Below the pieces are notes generated by a model. It had not been told where the DNA came from. It saw only the letters and a program-made list of their open reading frames with translations, and ran no database searches. From positions 98,234,463-98,298,462 of the forward strand of contig NC_083570.1 in NCBI RefSeq assembly GCF_027579695.1: a DNA stretch of 64,000 bases, given 5' to 3'. Source of the DNA: Neoarius graeffei. Lineage: Eukaryota > Chordata > Actinopteri > Siluriformes > Ariidae. Every line of letters starts with the position of its first letter. Positions within the stretch are counted from its first letter, which is position 1. The position numbers and the translations under genes are program-made. Of this stretch, positions 11,638-25,569 are shown in pieces.

Positions 11638-13035
11638 TATGTAAAGATGGATGGATGAATTGTAAGTAGTTTGATAGAAATGGATGGATGAATAACAGTC
11701 AGTCCACTTGAGATGGATAAATGGATGTTAAGCAGGCTCATAGAGAAGGATGACTGGCTGAAGATATAAACAGTGAATAGTCCAAGAGAGATTTATGAAT
11801 GTATGCATATACTGAATGGATGGATGGATGGATGGATGGATGGATGGATAGTAATCAGGCTTGTATAACTAGATGGATGGATGTTAGGCAGACTGGTAGA
11901 GATGGATGAATGGATGAATATTAATCAGGCCAGTAGAGATGGACTGATGGATGGATGAATGGATGGATGGATGGTATAAAAGCAGACTGGTAGAAATGGA
12001 TGGCTCTTAGGTATGCTGGTAGAGATAGATGGATGGATGGAAAAAAAGAAATCAGACTGGTAAGGATGGATGGATGGTAGGAAAGCAGACCTGGTAAGGG
12101 TAAGGATGAATAGATGCATGGATGGATGGATGGATGGATGGATGGATGGATGGATGGATGGATGGATGGATAGTAATCAGGCCAGTAGAGATGAATGGAT
12201 GTTATTAAAGCAGATTGGTAAAAATGGATGAATGGATGGATGAATGGTAATCAGGCCAGTAGAGATGGATGTTATTAAAGCAGATTGGTAAAAACTGAGG
12301 GATGGATGAATGGATAGATGAATCATAATCAGGCCAGTAGAGATGGATGGATAGATGGATGGATAGATGGATGGTATTAAAGCAGACTGGTAAAAATTGA
12401 TGGATGGATAGTAATCAGGCCTATAGAGAAGGATGGATGGATGGATGGATGGATGGATGGATGGATGGTATTAAAGCAGATTGGTAAAAATTGATGGATG
12501 GCTGGATGGATAATAGTCAGGCCTATAGATATGGATGGATGGATGGATGGATGGATGGATGGATGGATGGATAGCAATCAGGCCAGTAGAGATAGATGAA
12601 TGGATGGTATTAAAGCAGATTGGTAAAAATCGATGGATGGATGGATGGATGGATAGTAATCAGGCTTATAGAGAAGGATGGGTGGATGGCAATCAGGCCA
12701 GTAGAGATACATGGAGGGATGGTATTAAAGTAGGCTGGTAAAAATTGATGGATGGATGGACGCTGGATGGACAGATAGTAATCAGGCCAGTAGAGATGGA
12801 TAAATAGATGGCTGAATGGATGGGTGGATGAATGATGATTAAGCAGATTGATTTAGATGGATGGATGGGTGGATGGATGGACAAATAATAATCAGGCCCG
12901 TAGAGATGGATAAATAGATGGCTGAATGGATGGGTGGATGAATGACTATTAAGCAGGTTGGTTTAGATAGATGGATGGATGCATGCATAGTAATTAGGCT
13001 GGTTTAGATGGATGGGTGAGTGACTCGATGGATGG

Positions 13036-13643
13036 ACAGTACAAAACATCAAATAAATACAGGTGTCTGAGAAAAAATAACCAATGTTTATTCTTCAAAT
13101 CAACTTTTTTATTAGCGTGGTGTTCTTTTTCAGAAGGCACTTGTGGTGTTTTCCCCTGACGGGACCTATTAAGGGGGATGAGGGTATTGCCAAGTATTAG
13201 AAAAGAACTGACATATGAGACTATTTTTTGTCCAGGAAGCTGGCTTTCCACTGACAGGCTGTGCAATTCAGCAAGAGTTAGAAGGTATTTTCAAGGCTAT
13301 TTTGGTAATCCACCTGCTGTTCCAAATAAGTTTTCTATGAGATTGAGGTCTGTTAAAATGTTCCAGATTGCTTATATACCCTACAGTCATCATCCTGGAA
13401 CATGGGAGTGTTGTGTTCTGCTTGGATAAAAAGAAACCCCAGAGTCTGGACAACAAACCCACCATCTGCTTTTAAGCTAAATTACATTCATCCAGGTGCA
13501 CAACCTACTGACATTGTATAATAACATGCTGCTGTTGGTAGAGCTGACTTTTTATGGACACGCTGCAAGAAAAACAGCCTTCATTCTTCAAGGGTGTTTT
13601 TTTAACTTTTAGAAAAGGTTCCAGGTAAAAGACTCAAAAGAAA
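13036..13643. other. No gene recognised
   Basis: Sequence between the minisatellite and the intact Tc1. It may include the left part of the older Tc1 whose right part lies at 15250-16605, but I found no matching left terminus. Confidence 0.4.
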
Positions 13644-15247
13644 CAGTGGGGCAAAAAAGTATTTAGTCAGCCACCAATTGTGCAAGTTCTCCCACTTAAA
13701 AAGATGAGAGAGGCCTGTAATTTTCATCATAGGTGCACTTCAACTATGAGAGACAGAATGGGGGGAAGAATCCAGGAAATCACATTGTAGGATTTTTAAT
13801 GAATTAATTGGTAAATTCCTCGGTAAAATAAGTATTTGGTCACCTACAAACAAGCAAGATTTCTGGCTCTCACAGACCTGTAACTTCTTCTTTAAGAGGC
13901 TCCTCTGTCCTCCACTCATTACCTGTAATAATGGCACCTGTTTGAACTCGTTATCAGTATAAAAGACACCTGTCCACAACCTCAAACAGTCACACTCCAA
14001 ACTCCACTATGGCCAAGACCAAAGAGCTGTCAAAGGACACCAGAAACAAAATTGTAGACCTGCACCAGGCTGGGAAGACTGAATCTGCAATAGGTAAGCA
14101 GCTTGGTGTGAAGAAATCAACTGTGGGAGCAATTATTAGAAAATGGAAGACATACAAGACCACTGGTAATCTCCCTCGATCTGGGGCTCCACACAAGATC
14201 TCACCCCGTGGGGTCAAAATGATCACAAGAACGGTGAGCAAAAATCCCAGAACCACACGGGGGGACCTAGTGAATGACCTGCAGAGAGCTGGGACCAAAG
14301 TAACAAAGGCTACCATCAGTAACACACTACGCCGCCAGGGACTCAAATCCTGCAGTGCCAGACGTGTCCCCCTGCTTAAGCCAGTACATGTCCAGGCCCG
14401 TCTGAAGTTTGCTAGAGAGCATTTGGATGAGCCAGAAGAGGATTGGGAGAATGTCATATGGTCAGATGAAACCAAAATAGAACTTTTTGGTAAAAACTCA
14501 ACTTGTCGTGTTTGGAGGAGAAAGAATGCTGAGTTGCATCCAAAGAACACCATACCTACTGTGAAGCATGGGGGTGGAAACATCATGCTTTGGGGCTGTT
14601 TTTCTGCAAAGGGACCAGGACGACTGATCCGTGTAAAGGAAAGAATGAATGGGGCCATGTATCGTGAGATTTTGAGTGAAAATCTCCTTCCATCAGCAAG
14701 GGCATTGAAGATGAAACGTGGCTGGGTCTTTCAGCATGACAATGATCCCAAACACACCGCCCGGGCAACGAAGGAGTGGCTTCGTAAGAAGCATTTCAAG
14801 GTCCTGGAGTGGCCTAGCCAGTCTCCAGATCTCAACCCCATAGAAAATCTTTGGAGGGAGTTGAAAGTCCGTGTTGCCCAGCGACAGCCCCAAAACATCA
14901 CTGCTCTAGAGGAGATCTGCATGGAGGAATGGGCCAAAATACCAGCAACAGTGTGTGAAAACCTTGTGAAGACTTACAGAAAACATTTGACCTCTGTCAT
15001 TGCCAACAAAGGGTATATAACAAAGTATTGAGATGAACTTTTGTTATTGACCAAATACTTATTTTCCACCATAATTTGCAAATAAATTCTTTAAAAATCA
15101 GACAATGTGATTTTCTGGATTTTTTTTTCTCATTCTGTCTCTCATAGTTGAGGTATACCTATGATGAAAATTACAGGCCTCTCTCATCTTTTTAAGTGGG
15201 AGAACTTGCACAATTGGTGACTGACTAAATACTTTTTTGCCCCACTG
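13644..15247 (+). mobile_element. Full-length Tc1-like transposon
   Basis: The ends begin CAGTGGGGCAAAAAAGTATT and form inverted repeats of about 118 bp (13644-13761 and 15130-15247) with only a few mismatches. The right end is followed by TA; the left neighbour is AA, so one duplication base has changed. The single internal gene is open from start to stop. An AATAAA signal lies shortly after the stop, near 15,081. It appears inserted beside or within an older Tc1. Confidence 0.93.
14009..15031 (+). CDS. Tc1/mariner transposase, intact (340 aa)
   Basis: This enzyme cuts the element out at its inverted repeats and pastes it into TA sites. The 340-residue frame matches the usual Tc1 length. 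Residues 1-110 form the paired helix-turn-helix DNA-binding region ([11 protein letters not shown] near 37-47, [10 protein letters not shown] near 102-111). The DDE catalytic residues are all present: Asp153 in WSDETK, Asp244 in HDNDPKH and Glu279 in NPIENLW, with 34 residues between the last two (DD34E). The glycine-rich [12 protein letters not shown] motif lies at 187-198. The ATG is the first in the frame and lies about 365 bp inside the left end, as expected. There are no stops or frameshifts, unlike every other transposase here, so activity is possible but unproven. Other fish Tc1 subfamilies are close alternatives. Confidence 0.95.
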   Translation: MAKTKELSKDTRNKIVDLHQAGKTESAIGKQLGVKKSTVGAIIRKWKTYKTTGNLPRSGAPHKISPRGVKMITRTVSKNPRTTRGDLVNDLQRAGTKVTKATISNTLRRQGLKSCSARRVPLLKPVHVQARLKFAREHLDEPEEDWENVIWSDETKIELFGKNSTCRVWRRKNAELHPKNTIPTVKHGGGNIMLWGCFSAKGPGRLIRVKERMNGAMYREILSENLLPSARALKMKRGWVFQHDNDPKHTARATKEWLRKKHFKVLEWPSQSPDLNPIENLWRELKVRVAQRQPQNITALEEICMEEWAKIPATVCENLVKTYRKHLTSVIANKGYITKY

Positions 15248-15249
15248 TA

Positions 15250-16605
<1,356 letters not shown>

Positions 16606-16844
16606 ATAAATTAATCATCACTGAAATTAACAAATATAAAATCTACTGTATTTTAAAGCATGTTAACAAAGGAAGATGAGAATTGTGATGATAGAGGTGG
16701 GCTTGAGTGTTGGTCTCAGTTGCTGAAATACAGAGAACACAGTAAAGGTACAGTTTGGCAAATAATCAATTATATTTTGAAAATTTCCAGCTTAGCCAAA
16801 AAGTAGTACATGAGACAAAGTTTATTCAGTGTCTGACATCTTTA
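16606..16844. other. No gene recognised
   Basis: AT-rich sequence without a recognisable feature. Confidence 0.4.
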
Positions 16845-17445
16845 GTTTTGCATTAGAGGTAATTCCCTCCACAAAGGAGCTTATGTTTTTGTTGTGGTTT
16901 GTTTGTCTGTCTGTTAGTTTGTCTGACTTTAAGCAGGATTGCACAAAACCTCCTGACCCAATTTTCATGAAACTTGGTGGAAGGGTGTAGCATGGGCCAA
17001 GGAAGAACACATTAAATTTTGGAGCAGATCTAAGCCAGGGTGGTGTAGTGGTTAGTGCTATTACCTCACAGCAAGAAGGTCTGGGTTCGAGCCCCGTGGC
17101 TGGCGAGGGCCTTTCTGTGTGGAGTTTGCATGTTGTCTGTGTGGGTTTCCTCTGAGTGCTCTGGTTTCCCTGACAGTCCAAAGACATGCAGGTTAGGTTA
17201 ACTGGTGACTCTAAATTGAGTGTGAATGGTTGTATGTGTCAGCCCTGTGATGACTTGTCCAGGGTGTACCCCACCTTTTGCCCGTAGTCAGCTGGGATAG
17301 GCTCCAGCTTGCCTGCAGCCCTGTAGAACAGGATAAAGTGGTTAGAGATGATGAGATGAGTTTCACTTGTGCTAATGTTGCAAGATAGGCATTTGGCTTT
17401 TGCAGAAGTCTGCTCTCAACAATGCCATACATCATAAAATCCAGT
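16845..17445 (+). repeat. Unclassified teleost interspersed repeat X, split by a SINE
   Basis: The sequence runs from GAGGTAATTCCCTCCACAAA through TTTTCATGAAACTTGGTGGA to a block ending near 17,430. It is interrupted by the SINE at 17034-17365. A second copy lies at 17978-18150 and a diverged relative at 58440-58775. I recognise it as a common fish repeat but cannot name its class. Confidence 0.6.
17034..17365 (+). mobile_element. tRNA-headed SINE, type A
   Basis: Head with GGTGGTGTAGTGGTTAG and B box GGTTCGAGCCC, conserved body, and tail GATGATGAGATGAG. It lies inside repeat X. Confidence 0.85.
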
Positions 17446-17460
17446 AGATGGCAGTCAAGT

Positions 17461-17605
17461 TCCATCCATCATCCATAACCGCTTATCCTGTGCAGGGTCG
17501 CAGGCAAGCTAGAGCCTATCCCTGCTGACTATGGGCAAGAGGTGGGGTACACCCTGGACACCAGATCATTGCAGGGCTGACACATAGAGACAAACACCAA
17601 TTCAC
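17461..17605 (-). mobile_element. SINE fragment (3' part)
   Basis: This matches the 3' half of type A SINEs (tail side first on this strand) and stops within the body. Another SINE abuts it. Confidence 0.7.
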
Positions 17606-17610
17606 ACTCA

Positions 17611-17978
17611 TGTGGGTGGCATGGTGGTGTAGTGGTTAGCACGGTCGCCTCACAGCAGAAAGGTTCTAGGTTCGAACCCAGTGGCCGGCAAGGGCCTTTC
17701 TGTGTGGAGTTTGCATGTTCTCCCTGTGTCTGTGTGGGTTTCCTCTGGGTACCCTGGCTTCCCCCACAATCCAAAGACATGCAGGTTAGGTTAATATGGG
17801 ATGGCCTTGGGCTGAGGTGCCCTTGAGTGAGGCACCTAACTCCCAACTGCTCCCTGGGTGCTGTTAGCATGGCTGCCCACTGCTCTGGGTATGTGTATGT
17901 GTGTGTACACTGCTTCAGATGGGTTAAATGCAGAGAGGAAATTTCACAAGTGTGTGATGAATAAAGTTGTGCTTTCTT
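17611..17978 (+). mobile_element. tRNA-headed SINE, type B
   Basis: The head and first ~150 bp equal type A. The 3' half differs (GGCCTTGGGCTGAGGTGCCC ... CTGCTTCAGATGGGTTAAAT) and ends with an AATAAA-containing tail. Confidence 0.85.
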
Positions 17979-18150
17979 TGCATTTGAGGTAATTCCCTCC
18001 ACAAAGGAGCTTGTCTGACTTTAAGCAGGATTGCGCAAAACCTCCTGACCCAATTTTCATGAAACTTGGTGGAAGGGTGTAGCATGGGCCAAGGAAGAAC
18101 ACATTATATTTTGGAGCAGATCCAAACCATGGGTCAGATACACCAATGTA
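17979..18150 (+). repeat. Repeat X, copy 2 (partial)
   Basis: Repeats the 16845 copy from GAGGTAATTCCCTCCACAAA, with a short internal deletion, up to GGAGCAGATCC. Confidence 0.6.
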
Positions 18151-18343
18151 GTCACCAATTAGCCTAACCTGCATGTCTTTGGACTGCGGGGGAAACCGGA
18201 GCACCCGGAGGAAACCCACGCGGACACGGGGAGAGCATGCAAAATCCACACAGAAAGGCCCCCATTGGTCACTGGGCTCAAACCTAGAACCTTCTTGCTG
18301 TGAGGTGACAGTGCTAACCACTACACCACCGTGCCACCCACAG
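18151..18343 (-). mobile_element. SINE fragment (5' head and body)
   Basis: Holds the tRNA-like head and about 150 bp of body. The 3' part is missing. Confidence 0.75.
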
Positions 18344-19068
18344 TCAAGTTCAATATTGACAAAACATAGTCAATGAAGAAATATGACTCCTCCATATCAC
18401 AATCCACATTTACAGGTACCAGTAATCCACCATCTGGGATACAGTGGTTTCAAAATATGTTAATTTGAAACAAACAGGCTGTGGAATCATTGGCAGGAAG
18501 TACGACTCATCAAGACATTAAAAAAAATGGTTGCGTTTGCAGATTTGCACTCTGCATGCTCTTCTAGGTACTAGTAGAATTAATAAGATGTCACTGTATG
18601 TTACCCAGTTTTTATTCACAAATTTTATCCAGTTCACCCACACAATCTTAATTTTAATTAATTACACGAGTTCAGTGTCAACTATATCTTCACCTAGTAC
18701 TGTATTCAATTGCAAAATTTACCACTAAAGTTGATCTCTGCTATTATACGAATTTGTTTATTCAGAGATTCAGATTATGAAGCTTAACAGGGTTATTTAA
18801 AGCAAGCATACGAGGATGTGGGTGTATAATTACAGAAAGCATTTTGGATGTAACAGCCTTTCAGTAGAAATCTGTACAGCAGTGTGTGTGTGTGTGTATG
18901 TGTGTGTGTAAAAGAAATGAAAGGTGTATAAAGTGATAAATGGATGAGTTTGAGAAGGATTTGACTCTCTGGTGTCTCCAAATGTCCAGCCAGATGGAGG
19001 CAAGAAGCTCAATAGCACTTCAGCTGATTAGGTGAATGACACCTAGTGCCTAGTGTCAACCCCCCCAT

Positions 19069-19114
<46 letters not shown>

Positions 19115-20659
19115 CAGGTTCCTGCCTTCTGGTGTCAATCAATGTAATGTATGCATGTTGTTGTGTTAACATAATGGCTCCTGTTGTAAGTGCTGTAGCT
19201 CTTTGTTAAGACTTTGAACCCTACACCTCCATACGGAGACGATTTAAAGCCTTGCCATCTCCGTTTTACCCTGTCAGCTGAACTTTGAGCTTTAATATTG
19301 CAGCACGCATCCATCATCCATCCTTCCGGGCTCCTCTCCAAAATGGAATTTCCTAAAGTGGACCTCGATGTAAACAAGTGGAAAACTAATATGCTGGGAG
19401 CCAGCATTACAACCAGAATCTCCACCCTCACGCTGAACGCTTTAATAGCAGTGTGCCCATGTAATCCTGATAAAGTAGCCATGGCAAGCTGTTTTTTTTT
19501 TTAACACTTGTCTTGTTGTTTTGCGTGTCATATGCTACGCTGTTGATCACAGGGCTGGTTGTTTTACACGACGCAATCGAAGGCCAGGAAATAACCTGCT
19601 CGATTTTGCACACTTCAGCAGAAAGTAGGGACATCCCTACAGCTGACCAGCTCACTACTCACATTAGTTTTCATTGCCTGAACACACACACACACACACA
19701 CACACACGTATTCTGGCATTACAGAGCAATATCCCGTTCTCATAACATTGGATCAAATTTAATAGAAATGTCTCCTTATTGCTCCTCTAAGTCAAAACTG
19801 TCCGATCGACCAGATTAAAGGCGGAGAAAAATGTCAAAGACAAAACTACAGGCTGCAATAACAGTAATTTATAAATAGGTCTAGACCACATACTATATGT
19901 ATGTGCATCAAATCTGTCTTTTTTCTGCATTTTACAAACAAATAATTAATGTGCATAGATATTGTCTACTTTATTTCCACCCTTTGTCTCAGACATAATG
20001 CCATGTCGAACATTTAAGCCTCTGACAGTTAAATGCATTAGATGCCTGTCCCAGATAATTTTCACTTTCAGAGACAATTTATGTTTCCTTGAGACCCCTT
20101 TGGCACTTGGAGTAACCCCAAGCTTCCTGTCCTTTATAGCACTCCTTTGTCTCTGATGAGTCATAAAATTGTATCCAAAAATACACATGAAAAAAGAAAG
20201 AAATGCTATTTATTTATTTATTTATTTGAAACACGTGAAAAAGACAAAGCTGTACACATTCAACACAATCCCTGTGTTCAATTTTAAAATTTCAAATGTC
20301 ATGAAGTTGCAAAGTCCTGCAGTTATGAAGACGGAATTAGACAGGGTTAGTGTTCAGACTAAATTTGTAGGAAATCAAATTAAACTGGAGTTAGAAGTAA
20401 AGTTAGAATTGGGGCAATTCTACAATCAAATAAAATCAGAAAAAAATCATAGTATATTTGTATTAAATGAAATAGAATTAGAATTAAAATTACAGGTGGG
20501 ATTAGCATTCACACTACATTTTATATTACATTTAAAGAAATCCAAACATATTCACCTTTATTCATTCTAATTTGTCTGATTTTTTTTTTGAGATCAGGTT
20601 TTAGAAGTTTGTTTTCAATTCAAATACTCACTGTTATGTAAGTGATATAAACAACAGTC
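18344..20659. other. No gene recognised; short SSRs
   Basis: Contains (TG)n near 18,882, (GA)n at 19,072-19,110 and (AC)n at 19,684-19,708. The stretch 19,190-19,660 has higher complexity and longer open frames than its surroundings, but no domain, splice pattern or family resemblance that I recognise. Confidence 0.4.
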
Positions 20660-23600
20660 CTGGACAAGGTTCAGTGTTCAGGGCCTGACAGTACAGGATT
20701 GCATTCGGTTCTGGACTGTGTTCAGTGTTAGACTGTGTTCAGAACAAGAGAGTGTTTGATGCCAAACAATGTTCATTTCAGGACTGCATTCAGTGGAAAA
20801 CACTGCTCAGTGATGGACTCTGTTCATATTTGGACAGTGTTTTGTGCCAGAATGTGTTCAGTAACAGACTATGTTTAGTGATGGACAGCGTTTAATTCTA
20901 GACAGTGTTAAGGGGTGGACTGTGTTCAGTGATGGATTGTGTTTAGTGATAGACGGTGTTTAGCGATAGATTGTGTTCAGTGCTGTATGGTATTCAGTGC
21001 CAGACAGTGTTAGGTGCCAGAGAGAGTGTTCAGTGATGGACTGTGCTCAGGATTGAACTGTGTTCAATGTTGGACTATGCTCAGTTATTGACTGTGTTCA
21101 GTGCTGGACTGTGTTCAATGATGGATTGTGTTCAGTGAGAGCCTGTAGTCATTGTTAGACTGTGTTCAGTGCTGTACTGTGTTCAGTGTTAGACTGTCTT
21201 CATTGTTAGGCTGTGTTCAGTGATTGACTGTGATCAGTAATGTACTATATTCAGTGCAGGATTGTGTTCATTGCTGGATTATGTTCAGTGTAGGACTGTA
21301 TTCATTGTTAGACTGTGTTCAATGATGCATTGTAGTCAGTGATGGACTGTGTTCAGTGATGAACTGTGTTCACTATTAGTCTGTGTTCAGTGATTGACTG
21401 TGTTTAGTGATGGATGGTGTTCAGTGATAGACTGTTCAGTGATGGACTGTATTCATTGTGAGACTATGTTCATTGTTAGAGTGTGTTCAGTGATGGACGG
21501 TCTTCAGTCATTGATGGTGTTCAGTGTTGTACTGCGTTTAGTGTTAGACTGTGTTTAGTGACTGTTCAGTGACGGACTGTGTTTGCTGATGTACTGTGTT
21601 CAGTGATGTACTGTGTTCAGTGATAGACTGTGTTCAGTGTCTGACTGTGTTCAGTGATGGACTGTGTTTATTGTTAGACTGTGTTCAGTGATGGACTGTA
21701 TTCAGTGTTGGACTGTGTTTATTGTTAGACTGTGTTCAGTGTCAGACTGTCTTCATTGTTAGACTGTGTTCACTATTAGTCTGTGTTCAGTGATTGTGAT
21801 CAGTAATGTACTATATGCAGTGCTGAATTGTGTTCAGTGCTGGATTGCATTCAGTGTAGGACTGTATTCATTGTAGGACTGTATTCATTGTTAGATTGTG
21901 TTCAGTAATGGACTATATTCATTGCTGGACTGTGTTCAGTGTAGGACTGTATTCATTGTTAGACTGTGTTCAATGATACATTGTGGTCAGTGATGGACCA
22001 TGTTCAGTGATGAACTGTGTTCACTATTAGTCTGTGTTCAGTGATTGACTGTGTTCAGTCTTAGACTATGTTCAGTGATGTACTGTGTTTAGTGATGGAT
22101 GGTGTTCAGTGATAGACTGTTCAGTGATGGACTGCATTCAGTGATGGACTGTGTTCATTGTGAGACTATTTTCATTGTTAGACTGTGTTCAGTGATGGAC
22201 GGTCTTCAGTCATGGATGGTGTTCAGTGTTGTACTGCGTTTAGTGTTAGACTGTGTTTAGTGACTGTGTTCAGTGACGGACTGTGTTCATTTTCAGACTG
22301 TGTTTGTTGATGTACTGTGTTCAGTGACAGACTGTGTTTGGTGTTAGACTGTGTTCAGTGATGGACTGTGTTCAGTGTTAGACTGTGTTTATAGTTAGAC
22401 TGTGTTCAGTGTCTGTGTTCAGTGATGGACTGTGTTTATTGTTAGACTGTGTTCAGTGTTGGGCTGTGTTCAGTGTTGGACTGTGTTCAGTGATGGACTG
22501 TATTCAGTGTTGGACTGTGTTTATTATTAGACTGTGTTCAGTGTCAGACTGTCTTCATTGTTAGACTGTGTTCACTATTAGTCTGTGTTCAGTGATTGAC
22601 TGTGATCAGTAATGTACTATATTCAGTGCTGAATTGTGTTCAGTGCTGGATTGCGTTCAGTGTAGGACTGTATTCATTGTTAGATTGTGTTCAGTAATGG
22701 ACTATATTCATTGCTGGACTGTGTTCAGTGTAGGACTGTATTCATTGTTAGACTGTGTTCAATTATACATTGTGGTCAGTGATGGAATGTGTTCAGTGAT
22801 TGACTGTGTTCAGTCTTAGACTATGTTCAGTGATGTACTGTGTTTAGTGATGGATGGTGTTCAGTGATAGACTGTTCAGTGGTGGACTGCGTTCAGTGAT
22901 GGACTGTGTTCATTGTGAGACTATGTTCATTGTTAGACTGTGTTCAGTGATGGACGGTCTTCAGTCATGGATGGTGTTCAGTGTTGTACTGTGTTTAGTG
23001 TTAGACTGTGTTTAGAGACGGTGTTCAGTGACAGACTGTGTTCATTTTTAGACTGTGTTTGTTGATGTACTGTGTTCAGTGACAGACTGTGTTTAGTGTT
23101 AGACTATGTTCAGTGTTAGACTGTGTTCGGTGTTAGACTGTGTTCATTGTTCGACTGTGTTCAGTGATGGACTGTGTTTATTGTTAGACTGTGTTCTGTG
23201 ACAGACTATGTTCAGCGTTAGACTGTGTTCGGTGATGGACTGTGTTTGGTGTTGGACTGTGTTCAGTGATGGATGGTGTTCATTGTTAGACTGTGTTCAG
23301 TGATGAACTGTGTTCAGTAATGGACTGTGTTCAGTGTTAGTCTGTGTTCAGTGATGAACTGTGTTTGGTGTTAGACTGTGTTCAGTGATGGACTATGTTT
23401 AGTGTTAGACTGTGTTTATTGTTAGACTGTGTTCAGTGTTGGACTGTGTTCAGTGATGGACTGTGTTTATTGTTAGACTGTGTTCAGTGTTGGACTGTGT
23501 TCAGTGTCGGACTGTGTTTATTGTTAGACTGTGTTCAGCGATGGACTGTGTTCAGTATTAGACTCTGTTCAGTGTCGGACTGTGTTTATTGTTAGACTGT

Positions 23601-24106
23601 GTTCAGAGTTACACTGTGTTCAGCGATGGACTGTGTTCAGTGTTGGACTGTGTTCAGTGATGAACTGTGTTCAGTGATGAACTGTGTTTGGTGTTAGACT
23701 GTGTTCAGTGATGGACTATGTTTAGTGTTAGACTGTGTTTATTGTTAGACTGTTCAGTGATGGACTGTGTTTATTGTTACACTGTGTTCAGTGTCGGACT
23801 GTGTTCAGTGTCGGACTGTGTTTATTGTTAGACTGTTCAGTGTCGGACTGTGTTTATTGTTAGACTGTGTTCAGTGATGAACTGTGTTCAGTAATGGACT
23901 GTGTTCAGTGTTAGACTGTGTTCAGTGTCGGACTGTGTTCAGCGTCGGACTGTGTTTATTGTTAGACTGTGTTCAGAGTTACACTGTGTTCAGCGATGGA
24001 CTGTGTTCAGTGTTAGACTGTGTTCAGTGTTAGACTCTGTTCAGCAATGGACTGTGTTCAGTGTTAGACTCTGTTCAGCAATGGACTGTGTTCAGTGTTA
24101 TACTAT
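20660..24106. repeat. 17-bp minisatellite array, about 3.4 kb
   Basis: The unit is close to GACTGTGTTCAGTGTTA/G or GACTGTGTTCAGTGATG, repeated roughly 200 times. Since 17 is not a multiple of 3, all frames cycle, which creates spurious Cys-rich open frames. Order is decayed at the left and tightest at the right. Rare variant strings recur at intervals of about 700-750 bp, indicating higher-order duplication. Confidence 0.95.
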
Positions 24107-25569
24107 GTAGTTTTCTTACTTAAACAGCAATGTACTTAATAGTGATGTGTAACATCCTGTACACCTGAATGTACACTTTGCCTCCGTCCTTCACTCACCA
24201 GTCGTCGCTTTGCTTCTGTCTGTTTTCTGATCCAAGCTCCTAACTTCTCGTTGTGTGGTGCATGATGGGAAAAGTGTCCATCACTCCACAGTTCATCTGA
24301 CGGTAAATGCAGACCATCAGTCTATCTCTTTCCACTGTCCATTTCTCACAGCGAACACCTCAGGTAGTGATACAGACTCGAAAATCAGCCGTGACTACAG
24401 AGTACACGAGACAGAGGGGATGGGTTCTGGTTCTGCAGCTAATTTTTCCTCAAGTTAATTAGAGAACTGCACGTAGGACAGTCGAAGAACTTAATAAATT
24501 GAAAAGGACTCCAGCTGTGCTGTAGCACAGTATGATTTCTCAGCTCACACACACACACACACATTCTGCTCATTAACTGATGAGTTATATCAGAAACCCC
24601 TGCTCTAACACACCGGATTTGACTCACTGGTTAATAAGCAGAAGAATCTGATCACATGAGACACAAATCTGAGCAAGTTAAAAATGATGTGGTTGGATAT
24701 TATACAAATTCAATCAAACAAAATTTAATTAATTTACAAACATGACACCATGGCTAGTCAGAAAAGGATCTTAAATCCAAACCATAAAATAACCCCCCCC
24801 CCCCCCCCTTTTTTAGGTGCTACAAAAGAACTGAAGGATTATTGAATAAACATGTTTAAAAAATTACTGGAGGGTTTTTTTGGAGGGGAAATCATTCCTG
24901 CTGTTGATGTTTCTGCTATCTCCAGCAACTAAAACGATCAAATATATCATCTAAGAAAGTATTATTTACAAAACCAAAAGCACTTCTTCTGTTCTCCAGT
25001 CCTGGAGTTCCCCCACCCTGTAGGTTTTATTGTTTTCTTAGTCCTAACACACCCACGTTAAATCAGAAATGGCTTTTTAATTCAGTGATAAGTTGTATCA
25101 GGAGTTTGTTTAGGAGCAGGGGAAATAAATATGCAGGACAATACGGGGACAGCTGCAGAACCAGGGGTTTGACCCAGATGAATGAGTTCTACACTGGATG
25201 ATGTATTCTTAGCAAAAAGTGGGAGGGGGGGAATAGATATCTCTTCTCTGGAGGAGCCTTTAAAGATTCTTTGTTGAGCTAATGACCATGCTAAGAAGGC
25301 CAAACTGTCAAATGAAACAAAACAAAACAAAAAAACAGTGAAGAACACTTGAAGGTTTTGTTAGAAGAGTGTGGGAAAGCACGTCCAGCTGTGTTGTTTT
25401 TTGGTTTGGTAATCCCCTCCCCCAAACCCCACCTCCCTCCACCCCCACACACAGCGCTCAACTGATGACTTGAACAAAGTAACACAAAATGGTCTTTGAA
25501 GCAATGCCATAGAACAGTGGTGCACTTCTTCAACCGCTTTTTTTTGGACGATTCTATGAAGAAAAAAAT
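24107..25569. other. No gene recognised; (AC)n and poly-C
   Basis: Mostly non-repetitive. (AC)n lies at about 24,544-24,563 and a C-run of about 17 at 24,792-24,808. Nothing coding was recognised. Confidence 0.4.

Larger units (their letters stand above)
9905..13035. repeat. GGAT-rich compound minisatellite B, split by a Tc1 element
   Basis: Units carry the same linkers as array A. The array is visible at 9905-10031 and 11640-13035. The 10033-11637 Tc1 element interrupts it with TA on both sides, so the array predates that insertion. Confidence 0.85.

Noticed and set aside
13990..14658. 222-codon frame opposite the intact Tc1 transposase
   Set aside because: Antisense shadow of a conserved transposase gene.
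19135..19482. 115-codon frame on the - strand in a higher-complexity stretch
   Set aside because: No domain, no splice signals that I could support and no family resemblance. Kept only as unassigned sequence.
20660..24106. CRISPR-like direct repeats
   Set aside because: There are no unique spacers between units and no cas genes, and the DNA is eukaryotic. It is a minisatellite.
22634..24110. Cys-rich open frames repeating VFSV-LCSVLDCVQ
   Set aside because: They are translations of the 17-bp minisatellite. A period not divisible by three yields the same peptide in every frame. No start context or other gene signal.
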